The notes under the pieces were generated by a model. That model ran no database searches. It saw nothing but the letters and a program-made list of their open reading frames with translations, and had not been told where the DNA came from. Position numbers and translations under genes: made by a program. This document shows, piece after piece, positions 11,165 to 23,010 of a stretch of DNA of 64,000 nucleotides (position 1 is its first letter; the number at the start of each line of letters is the position of its first letter). The stretch is from Ehretia macrophylla. Lineage: Eukaryota; Streptophyta; Magnoliopsida; Boraginales; Ehretiaceae. The stretch covers positions 14,689,501 through 14,753,500 of the forward strand of contig CM075765.1 of NCBI GenBank assembly GCA_037974665.1. Direction: 5' to 3'.

Positions 11165-12130
11165 AGGGCAAATTTCACTATTAGTTCCCATTGTTGGCAT
11201 GAAGTTTTAATTTAGTCCCTATTGTTACAAAAGTGGCACAACTAGTCCCTAATATTTGTAAAAAAATGACAAAAATAGTCATTCCCGTTAAAAATAGATG
11301 AAAAAGTTATTGTTCATGTAAAATGACCATTGTGCCCTTATTAATTAAGTAAATTTTCGAATATGCCCTTTTTACCATAAAATTAAATTTTAACAATTTC
11401 TTTTTTTTTTTAATTTTTCTTCTTCCATCACTACACAGTCAACACACATACATACACATACAAAATCACGATCAACACACACACACACAATTAGAATCAG
11501 TACACAGACACACAATCAGAATCATCACACACACACACACACATACACATACTTACCAACACACCACACACACAATGATATACGAATATGGCTAGAGTGG
11601 GGGGTTTCGCGCATGGGTCGCGTGAGGTAGGTGCGCGAGGCGGTGGTAGGGATGGGGTGGGTCGCATGAGGAGGCAGTGATGGTGGGGTTTGGGGTTGGT
11701 GGCCCGAGGTGGCTATAGCATTTGGGATGGTTTGCGCGAGGTATTGTGAGGGTTGGGGTAGGTTGCGCGAGGTGGCTGGTAGGGTTGGGTTGGAGTTGGG
11801 TTGGTGGTGACAGGTGGTGGGTGAATGTGATTGTGGTAGGGTTTGTGGTGGTGGGGTGGGTGAGGGGAGAAGGAGGGTAGAAGAAGAAGAATGTAGATTT
11901 TTTTTTTCCTTTTTTTTTGTCATAAGAAGAAGGTAGATTGGAAAATGAAAAATTAAAAAGAAAGTAAAAGCAAAATACAAAATTATGTTCAAATGACCAT
12001 TTTACCTTTCAAAATATGGTCATGTGTTGTGCACATGATCATTTTCCATCCAATTTTAACATTAAGTTAACAGAAAGGACTAACCGGTAAACATTAGGGA
12101 ATATTGTGCCATTTTTCTAATATTAAATTC
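11165..12130. mobile_element. Truncated foldback element with GC-rich core
   Basis: The left end GGGCAAATTTCACTATTAG and its inner part (GGCACAACTAGTCCCTAATA) have an inverted counterpart near 12060-12115 (GGACTAACCGG, GGGAATATTGTGCCA), but the outer right end is missing. The interior contains CA microsatellites (11440-11560) and a G-rich block (11585-11880, repeats of GTTGCGCGAGGTGGCTG-like units) unlike the AT-rich surroundings. A 155-residue minus-strand frame here is proline/threonine-rich because of these repeats and is not called as a gene. Confidence 0.5.
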
Positions 12131-12556
12131 ATATTCCAAAGATAATTTAAATTGAACATAAGAAACTATATGAGCTATTAAAAAAAAAAAAACTAGTGAC
12201 AAATCGTATTAGATATTAAACGTAACCTAGATATCTAGTTAGTAAAAATTATTCTTGGAGAAAATTTGAAATCAAAAGAAAATAGTATATAATTAAAAGT
12301 GAGATTTTCTTTTTTATAAACTTATGCTATATGGATTTTTTAATATAGAGTACGAGCTTGCATTTGGACAATTTCTCAAAGTCCAAGGATTCTCGGCCTA
12401 ACAACAACTATAAATAGGTTGCTCTCACTGAAGGAAAGAGCATCGAGTATTTAATAACTTAACAAATACTCTTTATTTTTTTTTTACTATCCTAGCCCAA
12501 TACTGAATGTTATTCAATGAAATTAAAAATACCTTTACCATAACTTATGAACAAGT

Positions 12557-12594
12557 ATGTATATATATATATATATATATACACATATATATAT
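12557..12594. repeat. TA microsatellite
   Basis: An uninterrupted run of TA dinucleotides followed by ACACATATATATATGCGCG and GTGTGTGTG. Confidence 0.9.
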
Positions 12595-13640
12595 GCGCGT
12601 GTGTGTGCATGCTAATTGATAAACAATGCAAACGATGTGTTTAATATGAACCCTTACCTTAATTTGCTATGATGATTGAAATTTCACATCAAGATACTCT
12701 AGACATGGTATTTCTTATCATTAATTACCATTGTTGTTATCTAGGCGTAGATTTTTAAATTAATTTGATATTTCTTATCATTAATTACGTTTGTTGGAAT
12801 AAGTTCATAATTTTATTCGTTAGGTGATGTTGCGATTCATATCATACCCTCTCGATCCTATTGGATTGAAATATACCGTTGTTGTTATTTAGGCGTAGGT
12901 TTTTATATACTTTAAATGTATTTATGTAGTGTATGGATTATTTCGCATCACTGTTTGTGAGAGTTCTTGATCGAGTTACTTATGAATAAGGCCTTGAGTA
13001 ATTTATGGCTTATACAAATCTATTCTTATAGCTCAAATGAAAGGGAAAATAAAAGAGAGAAATATAATGAAAAGGGAATAGATCTTGTTCTTTTTGTACA
13101 AATTAATTCACAACTTAGTCAATTTGAAAAAGAGAAGAACAATTCTCATAGTTTATTGCGATAGACCCAAAGGCTAATTCACAATTTTGAATCCGGCCAT
13201 ACAGCCTTAGTGACCCATATAAAAGTCCAATTTGTTTGCAATCTGAGGAAAAAAAAAGAGAGAAAATTATTATGCTAAAGAAGGAGGAAAAAAATCATGG
13301 ATTGCATGCAATTTTGAGTGTTAATTCAGTATATGTTTTAAATAAAAAAAATATTAAATAGAAAAGAGATTAAAGTCACATGTGAGAAATGTTTTAGATA
13401 AACAAAAGAAAAAAAAATAGTACACGGGCAATGTAGTCATTTGGTAAATTTTTATATTTCACTTTGTGCCCATTTAGGTCATTTTATATAGATACTATTT
13501 TTTATTCATATTCAATTTAGTCAATTTTGTAAATATTTGGTAGGGTCATATCAAGAGTAAGTTGATATTTTTACTCAATATTATGACTCTACTTATGACA
13601 ATTGGTTGAAATCTGCCTCATAGAAGAAGAACGCTTTCCA

Positions 13641-14249
13641 ATGCTCTCAGAAAGAGATGGATTCCAGAACACACTCAACGACCAGACAACTATGACAAAT
13701 GCATATTGTTCAAAAGGATTTTTTCGAGAAAAATTATTGTATCAATCTTGACTAATGAGTCAATTTTTTATATAATTAGTGAGATTTATATGTATAAATT
13801 TCATTAATATGTGAGACACTAGTATCAGTCTAAACTGATTGAAAAATTTTTCTATAAACAAATACAAATGACAGAGCATGATGATTTTAGATAGTAATTC
13901 GTGGTATCATCACAATACATGGTAATAATACATATTAATTTTAGTAGGACTTACACATTTTTTGATGAGCCTCATACAACCTTTTTGAGCTTTTTGTGGA
14001 AAGCCCCGTTCAAAATAACCTTTGGCAGTGGAAATGATCAGTGTTTCTTTTGAACCAAACAGTGGTAAAAATCATAAATTTTAGTGAGACTAAAGCAATG
14101 CAAAAATCTATGAAGTTTTTTAATTAGGAGTTTCAATAAAAGTAGTCTATTGTGCGAAAAAAAAAAAAAAAAAACCCGTGAAGAAGTAGACAAACAAAAT
14201 TGTGAAGAGGAGAGAGAGAAAAAAAGATTATACGAAAAAGACGAATTAA
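13641..14249. other. Unassigned AT-rich stretch
   Basis: No gene or named element was recognised. A run of about 17 A residues lies at 14158-14174. From about 14250 the sequence becomes collinear with 29140 in unit C. Confidence 0.4.
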
Positions 14250-14538
14250 ATTGGGCATATGGATTCCGTTATCCATTGAATTGTCTCTAACCTTCATTCG
14301 CCTAGTGATACCACCTATAATTACGTTGATCCAATTACCAACTTATCAATACTTTGAACTTAATAACTCAGATTAAAATATTTTAATCCGTATTAACAAT
14401 AATAAGAGACCCAAGTAATTATAAACTAAAATCAAATCCCTTATACAATTAATGCAGGACGAAATGTCAAATACTCATTTAATCTCCATCGAGGGAATTT
14501 AGGCTAAGGAGCAATGGTGAGTTGAGTCCGATTAACCC

Positions 14539-14903
14539 TGATATGGACTTAAAAATGGCCCAAGTGACAAAACCGCCTAAAGCCCATGATGACAAAAGTG
14601 GCTCAGCATTACAAGACACTTGTTACGAAGATAGCATACAAGGACAAAAGAGAACCACTCCAAAAAAAGCAACTACACTACTATAAATAGCATAAGAAAA
14701 GTGAGTGAAAAGTACCTAATTCTTTACTACTTCCAAATTGGTCAATTTGCATTCACCCGACCCAAATACTAATTCTCTTGTCCGATGAGGAACACGGGAG
14801 ATAACTCCCGTCGTTTCTTTCCTTTCTGTGTACAAGTCCTCGGATCGGGTTGGAAGGTTGGACCAGCACTTTTAGCTCGGCTCGGAGAATTTCATATTCA
14901 ACA
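14539..14903 (+). mobile_element. Solo LTR (365 bp)
   Basis: Starts TGATATGGACTT, ends CATATTCAACA and is flanked by an exact 5-bp duplication AACCC (14534-14538 and 14904-14908). Unit C reads GATTAACCCTATTCC across the same point (about 29417-29430), the empty site. A clear TATA box (CTATAAATAGC, 14681) with downstream leader supports plus orientation. No internal region remains. It lies about 330 bp beyond the stop codon of the copy 2 esterase. Confidence 0.88.
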
Positions 14904-15039
14904 AACCCTATTCCTATAGATATTGAACATTTTGTGATTGAACACACTCTAGAAAGAACAGGTTAAACACAAGTAAATTACAAATTTATAGTTGAAAACT
15001 AATCCATATGTGACATTGTTATACCATACAAGTTCATAC

Positions 15040-15214
15040 TGTTAAAAATAATAAATAATATAATAAACCATTATCTAATAGATTAAGCATTTAGATAAAG
15101 TGATTACTTATCATGGTATCAGAGCCTAAGTACTAAAAAGATCTTGAATTCAAAATTCACCGCCATCCATTTAAAAATATTAAAATTATCCAAGTGCAAA
15201 TAGCTCACTTATCA
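15040..15214 (+). mobile_element. TRIM-like miniature LTR element next to the copy 2 stop codon
   Basis: It begins TGTTAAAAATAA and ends CTCACTTATCA, with an exact 5-bp duplication CATAC on both sides (15035-15039 and 15215-15219). The left repeat (15040-15113) is followed directly by TGGTATCAGAGC, the usual primer site complementary to initiator methionine tRNA. The right repeat is shorter and decayed (TTAAAAATATTAAAATTATC and the shared end CTTATCA). There is no coding. Unit C reads GTTCATACAACAATCTC across the site, an exact empty site. It lies only 7 bp past the stop of the esterase gene, so it falls inside that gene's 3' untranslated region. Confidence 0.88.
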
Positions 15215-15226
15215 CATACAACAATC

Positions 15227-17630
15227 TCAAGTTTCGACAGCTTTTGAAATCTGCTTGTGGATGAAGTCTTTCACATCAGAAATAAGCTGCGCAGATTCTG
15301 GAAGTTCAGGAAAAATATAGAATGCATGAACCATGTTTGGATACTCCACAAGGCAAGCTTCTTTTCCGGACCTCTTCAGCCATTCATAGTACTTTCTCTG
15401 CCAATCTTGTAGAGAATCAAAGCCACTAACCACCACCAACACGGCAGGAAAATCCAACTTGGACATGTCCACGGCTCTTGGACCAGAAACATTGATGACT
15501 TCATGGTCTCTATTCATTCCTTCTTGTGGTGGCAATGGCAAAAAGGCCTTCCACATCCAATCGGTTCGCCTTGTGCTTACAATTTGTTCAATTCCATCTA
15601 GTCTTATTTCTGCCTCGGTTCGTTTTTCCCCTCCGAAAAATGGTTGTATTGCTACCACACCAATCACCTTCAATTGCATGTACAATCATTGATTAACAAG
15701 GGAGTAGGAAAAGACGGAAATAGATATTCTCATATCATTATTATGTTATTATGATACTTGTGAAGTCTAACGGTTGTAATTAATTATGTAATTATAATAA
15801 AATGATATTTTAGATCTTGCTCATAACGTTATTACATTATGATCTCACTCAACACATTACAACCGAACGGTCCGACTAAATGGATACTAAACTCACACGT
15901 TGTGGAGTCCACTCCAAACTCAACCAAATGGTCTGAGTGTAATATTTTGAAGAGTTTCTATAAATGTAACATATACATATAGGGACAAATTCAAAACTTT
16001 TTGTTTAATCAAGACTAAAAATACATAATTTTATATTTAGATATTAATAATTTTTTTTTCAATAAAAGCTAAATCGATTTTTAAACTAGTAATATCTTAA
16101 AATTACGTATATTTTTAAAAAGATTTTAGGATGAAGCCCTACTCATCAATAAATGGCTCCGGCTATGTGTACATAATTGTCAACTTAAATTAACTTACGA
16201 ACGTACCATACACTATTATGGGAAATTCTCCACGGTTGTAAAATAAACAAGTGGACCCCATACACTTTACAACAACCGCACAGTAAAACAACTCTTTATT
16301 AACTTAAAAGTATCTAGTAAAAGTGTGTTTAGCACAATGACCAATAAGTCAACTCAAATTAACTTAAATTTTTTTTTTGCAAACGGTATCATATTATTAA
16401 CTCAGCCTATCCCAGTACGGCGTAAATTAACTTAAATTTGATTATAAAATCATGCTACAAAATTAGATGTAGAATCTTAATTTCTTTCGATACGTATTTT
16501 TTTGTTTTGTCGTTCTTTTGATATGTATTAACTTAAATATGATTGACTATACATCAAGACACATCAAAATTAACTGCAAGGGTTGACCGGTAATGAAACA
16601 TTTGGGACGCGTGCAAAAGATTTACTCATATTTCAAATTTGAATTAGTTTCGATAGTATCTTTTTGTTTTTGCGATCATTTTTGATCGACTTTGCATCTA
16701 ACAATATTAAATTCTCTCTTTCACATTTGATGAACTTTGTATTTAACAAGATCAAGCTATGTCTCTTTCAAGTAGAGTAACGGTCAATGGTGTTAGTAGA
16801 GTTGTAGTCCTGGATTTGACACAAAGGTGTCGGATCAAATGGCTTCCCAAGGGTTACCCATAGTTAACAAAAAAAAAAAAAAAAGACAAATCAAAATTCT
16901 AATGATTTATCCAAAAAGTATAATTATGAAAAGAAAAATTGTAAATTATGCACGATTAATTGTACTGTATAATTTATTTATTTCTTTAAAAAATAAAAAG
17001 TCAATAAATGTATGATCTTGCCTTGAGTTTGCTAAAACGCGATTCGCACGCTCGCTTTGCCACGTGGTGAGCGATGTTCCCTCCAGCGGAATCTCCGGCG
17101 AGAAAGCAAGAAGACAGGTCCGCATTTCCCGGTAAGATTCGACGAGCGTTCACCTCATCGTCAACAAACTTAAGTACGTCAAATCCGTCGTCGTATTGAG
17201 CAGGGTACTTGTGCTCCGGCGCTAGACGATAATTGACGGAGATCACAATAGCTTGTATCTTTCTCGCAAAACGGCGACAAACGGCGTCGTAATCCTTGGT
17301 ATCTGGGCTTAGAAAAACGAAGCCACCACCATGAAAGAAGACAATTATAGGGAGAGAGCTTTGGGTGGTGGTGGTGGGGATGTAGAGGCGGAACCAGAGT
17401 TTGCGAGAAGCGTCGACGGTGATGTCAGATGATGTGACGCCGTTGATGGGGGTGGTGGGACTGGGAGGTGATTTGAATTCAAGACAACGGAGGAGACAGC
17501 GATTGACAGTGCCGTTGCGGCGGCGGGAGAAATCGGTGACGGTTGTGGCAATTGAGAGTGTGATGCGGGTCTTCCATGGAAGAGATGGTGCTGATGATGC
17601 TACTGTTTTTTTTCTGGGTTGGGCCTCCAT
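15227..17630 (-). CDS. CXE18: CXE18-like carboxylesterase (copy 2), two exons
   Basis: Exon 1 is 17630-17022 and exon 2 is 15667-15227, giving 349 codons, within the family's usual size. Plant CXE proteins are soluble alpha/beta-hydrolases that cut carboxylic esters; the physiological substrate of this subgroup is unknown to me. Visible features: oxyanion-hole motif HGGG at residues 100-103, nucleophile Ser181 in GDSAGG, acid Asp287 in GFDSLQD and His317 in NMVHAF. All catalytic residues are present. No signal peptide is apparent. The intron (15668-17021) starts GC, not GT (CTCAAG/GCAAGATC), and ends AG (TTGAAG/GTGATT). No GT donor in the right place keeps the conserved junction KLK-VIGVV. 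I chose the ATG at 17630 because it begins the block shared with copy 3; an in-frame upstream ATG at 17777 lies in the presumed leader. A TRIM lies 7 bp past the stop. Confidence 0.9.
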
Positions 17631-17649
17631 AACCACACGTCTGTGATTT

Positions 17650-17730
17650 TGTGTGTGTGTGTGTGTGTGTGTGTGAGTGAACTGTCGTCGTTTAAGTAGT
17701 GTAGAATGTAGTAAACTGGTCAATCCCCAG
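17650..17730 (-). promoter_or_regulatory. Leader and proximal promoter of copy 2 esterase
   Basis: A (CA)n run (17650-17675 on this strand) lies just before the start codon. A block conserved with copy 3 contains GATTGACCAGTTTAC, whose TTGACC (17718-17723) is a W-box core 88-93 bp before the ATG. Copy 3 has the same motif at the same distance. No strong TATA box is visible. Regulatory function is inferred from conservation only. Confidence 0.4.
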
Positions 17731-18903
17731 CAAACTATGGAAAATTCTTCGAAACGTGAACTCCCAATAAAGGACATACACGTGGCAAGATGTGATATAT
17801 TTTGACTTCTTATGTAAATACTTTTTATTAATTACACTTTGACCCTTTGTCGTAAGATGACCAAAGTATTCTTTTGTCAAATAGAACACTTTGCTGACAG
17901 CGTGTTGTCTGAAGTGGCATGAGATTACTTTTTTTTTTCTGCGGCACATTTAACAACGTGTTGTATGATTTGTTATATACTTTGTATTATTTTGTATATA
18001 ATAGATATCATTTTGCATTTAATAATATCATTTGATATAAAATTAATGTTTCAGTAATATTTATTAACAATAAATACATCATTCAAATATCATCTATATT
18101 GACTATGTTTCTAAGTAATTTGTGTTTGGCATTTAATTCCATGTATATTAGGAAAGTTACATTAATTCATAAAGCAATAAATTTGAAGAGAAAAATAACT
18201 ACTTTCTATTAATACTAATTGATGCATTAATTCATCTGAATGAATGAATACTTATAAATTGAATCTTATGTAAATTAGGAAAGTTACATTTTACATAAAT
18301 TGTTATATTTTTCTTGGTGAAAAATCTTATGTCTTGAAGTAAAAATAGGTATGTAAAATTAAGCTATTCTTCATCTTTTATTTATTTTGTTCTTGATCTA
18401 ACTTGCATTGTTTCGTGTAAATAAGGAACTATTTTTTCATATAAATACTGATATGTTATATACATTTCCTAGTAATATTGATTTCTTGAAGTAATGATGC
18501 CATGCATATTAGTTGTAAACAAAGTATAATTCCAAGTAAATGTTATTATTATCAATAATCGAGACTTATTTCCAAGTAATAGATAGATTGAAAGATTTTA
18601 ATAATGGTTTGGTTAATGTCACGCATGCTTATTTATATAGTAGTAAGTTAAGTACCTTATCAATAAATTTGGTATGTTTCCTAGGATTGCTGTTTGGAAT
18701 GAAAAAGTAGTTGGCATTCTTCCACTAATTATAAGAAAACATATAAATTTTATTTTAGTTGACAGTTTATTTATGTTATTTATATTGTATGTACATAATG
18801 GTTAGACGGTTAAATTCTTGTTAATCTGTTATATTTATTTGTAAAATCTATTTTATTAAAAATAAAATACTATTTGTTTGTTATATTTTGAGCAGTAGGC
18901 AAA

Positions 18904-20032
18904 ATGAATGCCAATGAGGTTATACACGATGAAGGTGTAGATATTATTGAATCTAACAATGATGACATGGTTCAAGTTGTTGATGATGTTGAGGTAGAAA
19001 ATTTGAGAGATTTAAGTGAAAATGACATCCTTATTCATACATTTGAGTCTGAAAATGAACCATATGTATTCTAGGTATGCCTGCATTCATGGTTTTAGTA
19101 TTAGAAGGTGTACGGTTAAAAAAGACGATAGCCATAAAATAGTTGTCATATTGTTTACATGTTTATGTGCCAGTTTGCGTAGGAAAGAATTCTTAGAAAT
19201 GGAGAATAGGCAACGAGAGCATAAGGGAGAGACAAGATGTGATTGTAAAGCACAACTTCGTATTAAGTTGAATAAAGTCCGTTCTTGTTATGAGGTGACC
19301 AAATTTGTAAAGGAACACAACCATGTGTTGGTTCCTAGCTTTGGCGTCCCAATGCTCCATTCGCACAAATGCATAGATCCTGGTCATATGCTTTAAGCTC
19401 AATCTATGTGTTAGGTCAAAATAAACAAGAGTCGAATCTCTGATCTATTTGTATATAATGCGGGTGGGTATGATGGCGTTGCATTTATTAGGAAGGACTT
19501 GTACAATGCCTTAGACCGTGACAATCGAGCAAAAATTACCATAAGGGATGCCAATGTTGCATTGGAATGTTTGCAATGTAAAGCGAATTTTGATTTGTTG
19601 TTCTATTTCTAACACAAAGTCGATGAAAAGAATCGCCTGGACAAGTTATTTTGGACTGACAGGAGATCGAATGAGGAGTTTGAAGTATTTGCAGATGTTT
19701 TGCTATTTAATGCCACTTACAAGACCAACTCTTACAAATTTCCACTTATTATTCTGGCTGGAATAAACAACCATTGAAATACATGTTTATTTAGTCCAAC
19801 ATTATTTCAGAATGAGTCCATTGAATCTTATATATGGGTGTTAAACACTTTTATCCATACGATGAACAACAAGAGACCGATGTTCATGGTAATTGATGGC
19901 AACAAGTCGATGTACGACGCAATTCAAGAAATGATATCGAATGCTCAACATAGGTTGTGCATGTGGCACCTTAAAGAAAATTGTGAACATTTTTACCCGA
20001 ACGGTGTTCTTCGATGTTCAAGCACATATTAA
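18904..20032 (+). pseudogene. FAR1/FHY3-type MULE transposase pseudogene
   Basis: Domains in order: an acidic leader from the ATG at 18904; a FAR1-type DNA-binding domain at about 19070-19340 (RYACIHGFSIRR, ETRCDCKAQLRIKLNK, VTKFVKEHNHVL), a WRKY-GCM1-like zinc fold; then the MULE transposase core at about 19640-20000 (LFWTDRRSNEEFEVFADVL, FNATYKTNSYKFPL, MVIDGNKSMYDAIQEM, HRLCMWHLKENCEHF). It is split over three frames, with stops at 19073-19077 and after the DNA-binding domain and frameshifts near 19600 and 19680. It ends at 20032, before the C-terminal SWIM zinc finger expected for the family. The frame has decayed, and domesticated FAR1-like genes share the fold, but the insertion context favours a transposon origin. 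Confidence 0.85.
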
Positions 20033-21004
20033 GACGGGCAAATTTTTGGCTCCCAAAATGATAATGCGTCTTTAAGTTCATCCTATCATATTACAAATAA
20101 TCATTTTTTGTTTCTAGGTGTATCACTTTATATGGTATGGTATGTAATTTATAATATTTTTAAGGTAATTTATAAGAAATCATACAACTTCTACTTGTGT
20201 TGCGAAAATCTCGATTTCCCTCCAAAATTTCAAGATTATCTCATTTCAAAATTTGAAGTTCCCTTCTTCAAATTCTTTTATTTTCCATTAACTCAAAGCC
20301 CATCAATATAGAGTTCTAACACATAACCATTTTGGCTATTTGCATTTCTATTTTTTACTTAACATTGAAGAAAAAAAAAGTTCATCTCCACATCTATAAA
20401 AGGTGAATGTTGATCTTTAGTGACTATCTCATTGTAATCAGTGTATGTTTTACTGTATTTCGGATATGTTTATAGTATTCCGTAGTTTTTTTTTTTTGTG
20501 TGATAGCTGATGATTTATATTTTTCTCATTATCTTTCTTCGTGGGTTTACACTTCTTCCATGAGTATTCGTGGGTTTACACTTTTATTTCATGCTTGAGC
20601 CATTAATGTACCACCCAAACAAAAAATCTTCGTTCCTCCTTCACTTTCTCCTTTAAGTACACAACACTCAACTCTTCACTTAGAAAAGTTGAAAACTTTT
20701 GTTACCATTTTCACAAAATTAGAACTTTACTCATTGGATTATGAGGTAATAATGCTTTGTAAGTTTCTCTCTTTGTATGATAAGTATAGTTTTAAATGAA
20801 TAAGAGAGAAGAAATTTCCTTAAAAAAAATATTAAACACATAAATAAAATAAAACAGATAACACGACAAATAAATAAAAAAGATAACATAGTGAGACCTT
20901 TGATTTCTTCTCCAATGAGATAAGAAAGAATAGAGTGAATGAAGAAGTGAATCGCTATATCTGATAGTAGGCTTTAAAGACATAATAGAATGAGTAGGAG
21001 AGAG
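20033..21004. other. Unassigned stretch after the MULE transposase
   Basis: AT-rich, with a short direct repeat CGTGGGTTTACACTT (near 20540 and 20569) and small unconvincing frames. It probably belongs to the decayed MULE. No motif was recognised. Confidence 0.35.
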
Positions 21005-22280
21005 TAGGGATGACAATAAGTAACCGCTATAATCGAAACCGACGGGTATTCGTCTAATAAAAAACTGATAACAAAAACTGACGGGTAAACCGATAGGTTT
21101 TGATTTTTATAAGTAGGAACTGATGGGTAAACCGATAGGTTTTGGTTTTAGAAGTTTAAAAAAATCGAAACCCAAAACCCGATTATTAATTTATAATTTA
21201 AAAATATAATTAAAAATTTACTAATAAAGTATAAGTAAATGTAAAAAATACAACTATCAAGAGTTGAACCTACAATGTATGAAATGTTGAGAAACACTTT
21301 TACCACTCAACCAAAGTACTTAGTGTGATGATTAAATCCACACAAAAATATATGCCCCAATTCTATCTACAATTTAACCCATAAACCACCTAGATATTCC
21401 TACAAACCACCTAGATATTGGCAAACCCTAAACATCTCTACCTAATTACCTTCTTCAACCGCCTCCATCTTTTTCATTTTCTTCATCTTCACCTTTCCCC
21501 TAACAATTCAGTCCCAAATTCTTACCCTTTTCTCTCTACCCGTCTTCTTCTTTCTTATTCCTTTTCTTGTTCTCCTACTCTTCTTTCGGTTTCCATTTGA
21601 TTTCCAAATTCTAACCCCAAAGTGCAAAACATACATATATTACATTTTCATGCTAAAAAACCCACTATGGTCAAAGTGAGAAAGGAAAGAAGAAACTTAT
21701 TTTTCATGTGCATCTGAATATGTGTACCTGCCTTCGGTTCTTTTATTTTTATTATTTTTTGTTGATTTTTCTATATTTTATTTTGATAAATTGACCCATT
21801 TCTCTCTCACTCTCTCTCATGCGTATGTGTGCAACAACACAACTATGATTTCCTCTTATTGTGCTCATAGCAGTTGATCTATATGATTTTATTTTAGCGA
21901 AAGTCATATTATGTTTGACTGTCAATAATTGTTGTATTTGGTGAACGTTCAAAAAAAATTTTATTTAGATAAATAAAAGAAATATTTATTGTATTATTGA
22001 AATTACAGTTCTACTTGTTTTTAATGTTTTAGCCTTCAATAATTGCATTCTCAATATTTATAGTATTTATGGAGTAAATTTTTTATTTAAATTAATTTGT
22101 TTTAGATAATCGGTTTTAGATTCAGATAACCGCAGTTTTTTTAAATCTATCGGTTTTGATTTTGGATAATAATTTTTAAACCCGTCGATTTTCAGTTTCA
22201 GTTTCGGTTTTCAGTTTGTTAAACGGTTTCGATTTCGATTTTACCAAAAATCACAGATAATTGACGCGTTGCCATTCCTA
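21005..22280. mobile_element. Non-autonomous hAT element
   Basis: Ends TAGGGATGACAA and TTGCCATTCCTA are imperfect inverted repeats of the hAT type. Flanks GGAGAGAG (20997-21004) and AGAGAGAG (22281-22288) form an 8-bp duplication with one mismatch. Sub-terminal regions are rich in repeated ACCGATAGGTTTTG and its complement on the other side, typical of hAT sub-terminal motifs. No transposase. A tRNA-like module lies inside (21261-21313). Confidence 0.8.
21261..21313 (-). other. tRNA-like Pol III box A/box B module inside hAT
   Basis: On the minus strand TGGTTGAGTGGTA (box A-like) is followed about 30 bases later by GTAGGTTCAACTC (box B-like), the spacing of a tRNA gene or tRNA-derived SINE head. 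The intervening bases do not fold convincingly as a tRNA by eye, so no functional tRNA is claimed. Confidence 0.45.
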
Positions 22281-22288
22281 AGAGAGAG

Positions 22289-22579
22289 AGAGCCAATGAC
22301 GAGGAAGAGAAAAGATATGTTTTGCAGTGTTTTGGGAAACGTAACGAAGGGTAGTTTGGTCTATTTATTTTTTTGACTTAAATAAGGTATAAATCGATAA
22401 GGTAATATCATTAAAGTATAGGGTCAAAGTTAATATTTTCAAAACTTTGTGGACCGGCCGTAAAAAAAGACAATGAGTAGGAATTTCACAATGTAATAAA
22501 TTTTAGCATTATTTTCTTTAGCCTGAAAAACGTAGGCTTAATATATAGGGTTACTCGAAAGGTAACCCAGGCTTTGTAG
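22289..22579. other. Right edge of the MULE insertion and spacer
   Basis: Contains TTAACTTTGACCCTATAC-type sequence that may be the decayed right end of the MULE. From about 22465 the sequence is collinear with unit C. No gene. Confidence 0.4.
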
Positions 22580-23010
22580 GAGTTGGGTATTTTTCATAAT
22601 GCTATTAGCATTTGGGTTTTCAAATTTGCTATTAATTTGGGGATCTCCTCAAATAATAAAGTTGAATTGATGACAGTTTGAGAAGGGCTTAAAAGAGCCG
22701 TCGACATAGGTATCACTCATCTCACCATTGAATCTGATTTGTTGATTACTATTCAACTATTAAAATCAAAAGTGCCTCCAAATAGCCATCTCAAGTTTCT
22801 CATTGAAGACTGCAAATAGATAATTACAAATTATAAGGGGTATCAACTCCAGTATGTGTTTCGTGAAGCTAACTAGTGTACTAACTAGCTAGAGAACTAC
22901 AACTTCCAATTGTTTTTGGGATGTCATTCATTCGAGACTCTACCTACGCAATTTTTGACAAGAATCAAGAATGATAGACAGGGGGTAACATATCCTAGAG
23001 TTGTAGTTGG
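22580..23010 (+). pseudogene. LINE-type RNase H domain relic (unit B)
   Basis: The reading resembles the RNase H domain of plant non-LTR retrotransposons: an acidic IESD-like motif (LTIESDLLI), a spaced CK/Y block, a VFRE motif, then ALGCHS-like tail residues and a TRIKNDRQG block. Stops interrupt it (for example TAG in the CK block near 22818). The same relic occurs in unit C, so it predates the duplication. Confidence 0.7.

Larger units (their letters stand above)
11038..13640. mobile_element. Candidate DNA element bounded by ~110-bp inverted repeats
   Basis: About 11038-11165 and 13500-13640 are inverted copies sharing CATAAGTAG, TCATAA, ATTGAGTAAAAATATCAACT and CTTGATATGA. The partner block in unit B stops being collinear at about 11038, consistent with an insertion starting there. 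The interior has no transposase frame. It holds a second element (11165-12130), a TA microsatellite and a local duplication of TATTTCTTATCATTAATTAC (12707 and 12767). No target duplication could be fixed because the right flank has no empty-site partner. Confidence 0.5.
17790..22465 (+). mobile_element. Mutator (FAR1-type MULE) insertion, decayed, with nested hAT
   Basis: Unit C reads continuously from the esterase promoter into its downstream block (about 31400-31440), whereas unit B has about 4.7 kb of extra sequence here with a FAR1-type transposase relic. Weak inverted similarity between the edges (ACTTTGACCCT and GACCAAA near 17845-17870; their complements near 22350-22425) may be what is left of the terminal repeats. 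No target duplication was recognised. The stretch 17800-18890 is otherwise AT-rich with no gene. Confidence 0.6.

Noticed and set aside
11525..11992. 155-residue proline/threonine-rich frame
   Set aside because: It is generated by CA microsatellites and G-rich repeats on the opposite strand inside a foldback element.
17345..17646. Overlapping frames opposite or out of phase with esterase exon 1 (also 31009-31313)
   Set aside because: They are shadows of the GC-rich exon. They recur in both copies only because the exon is conserved.
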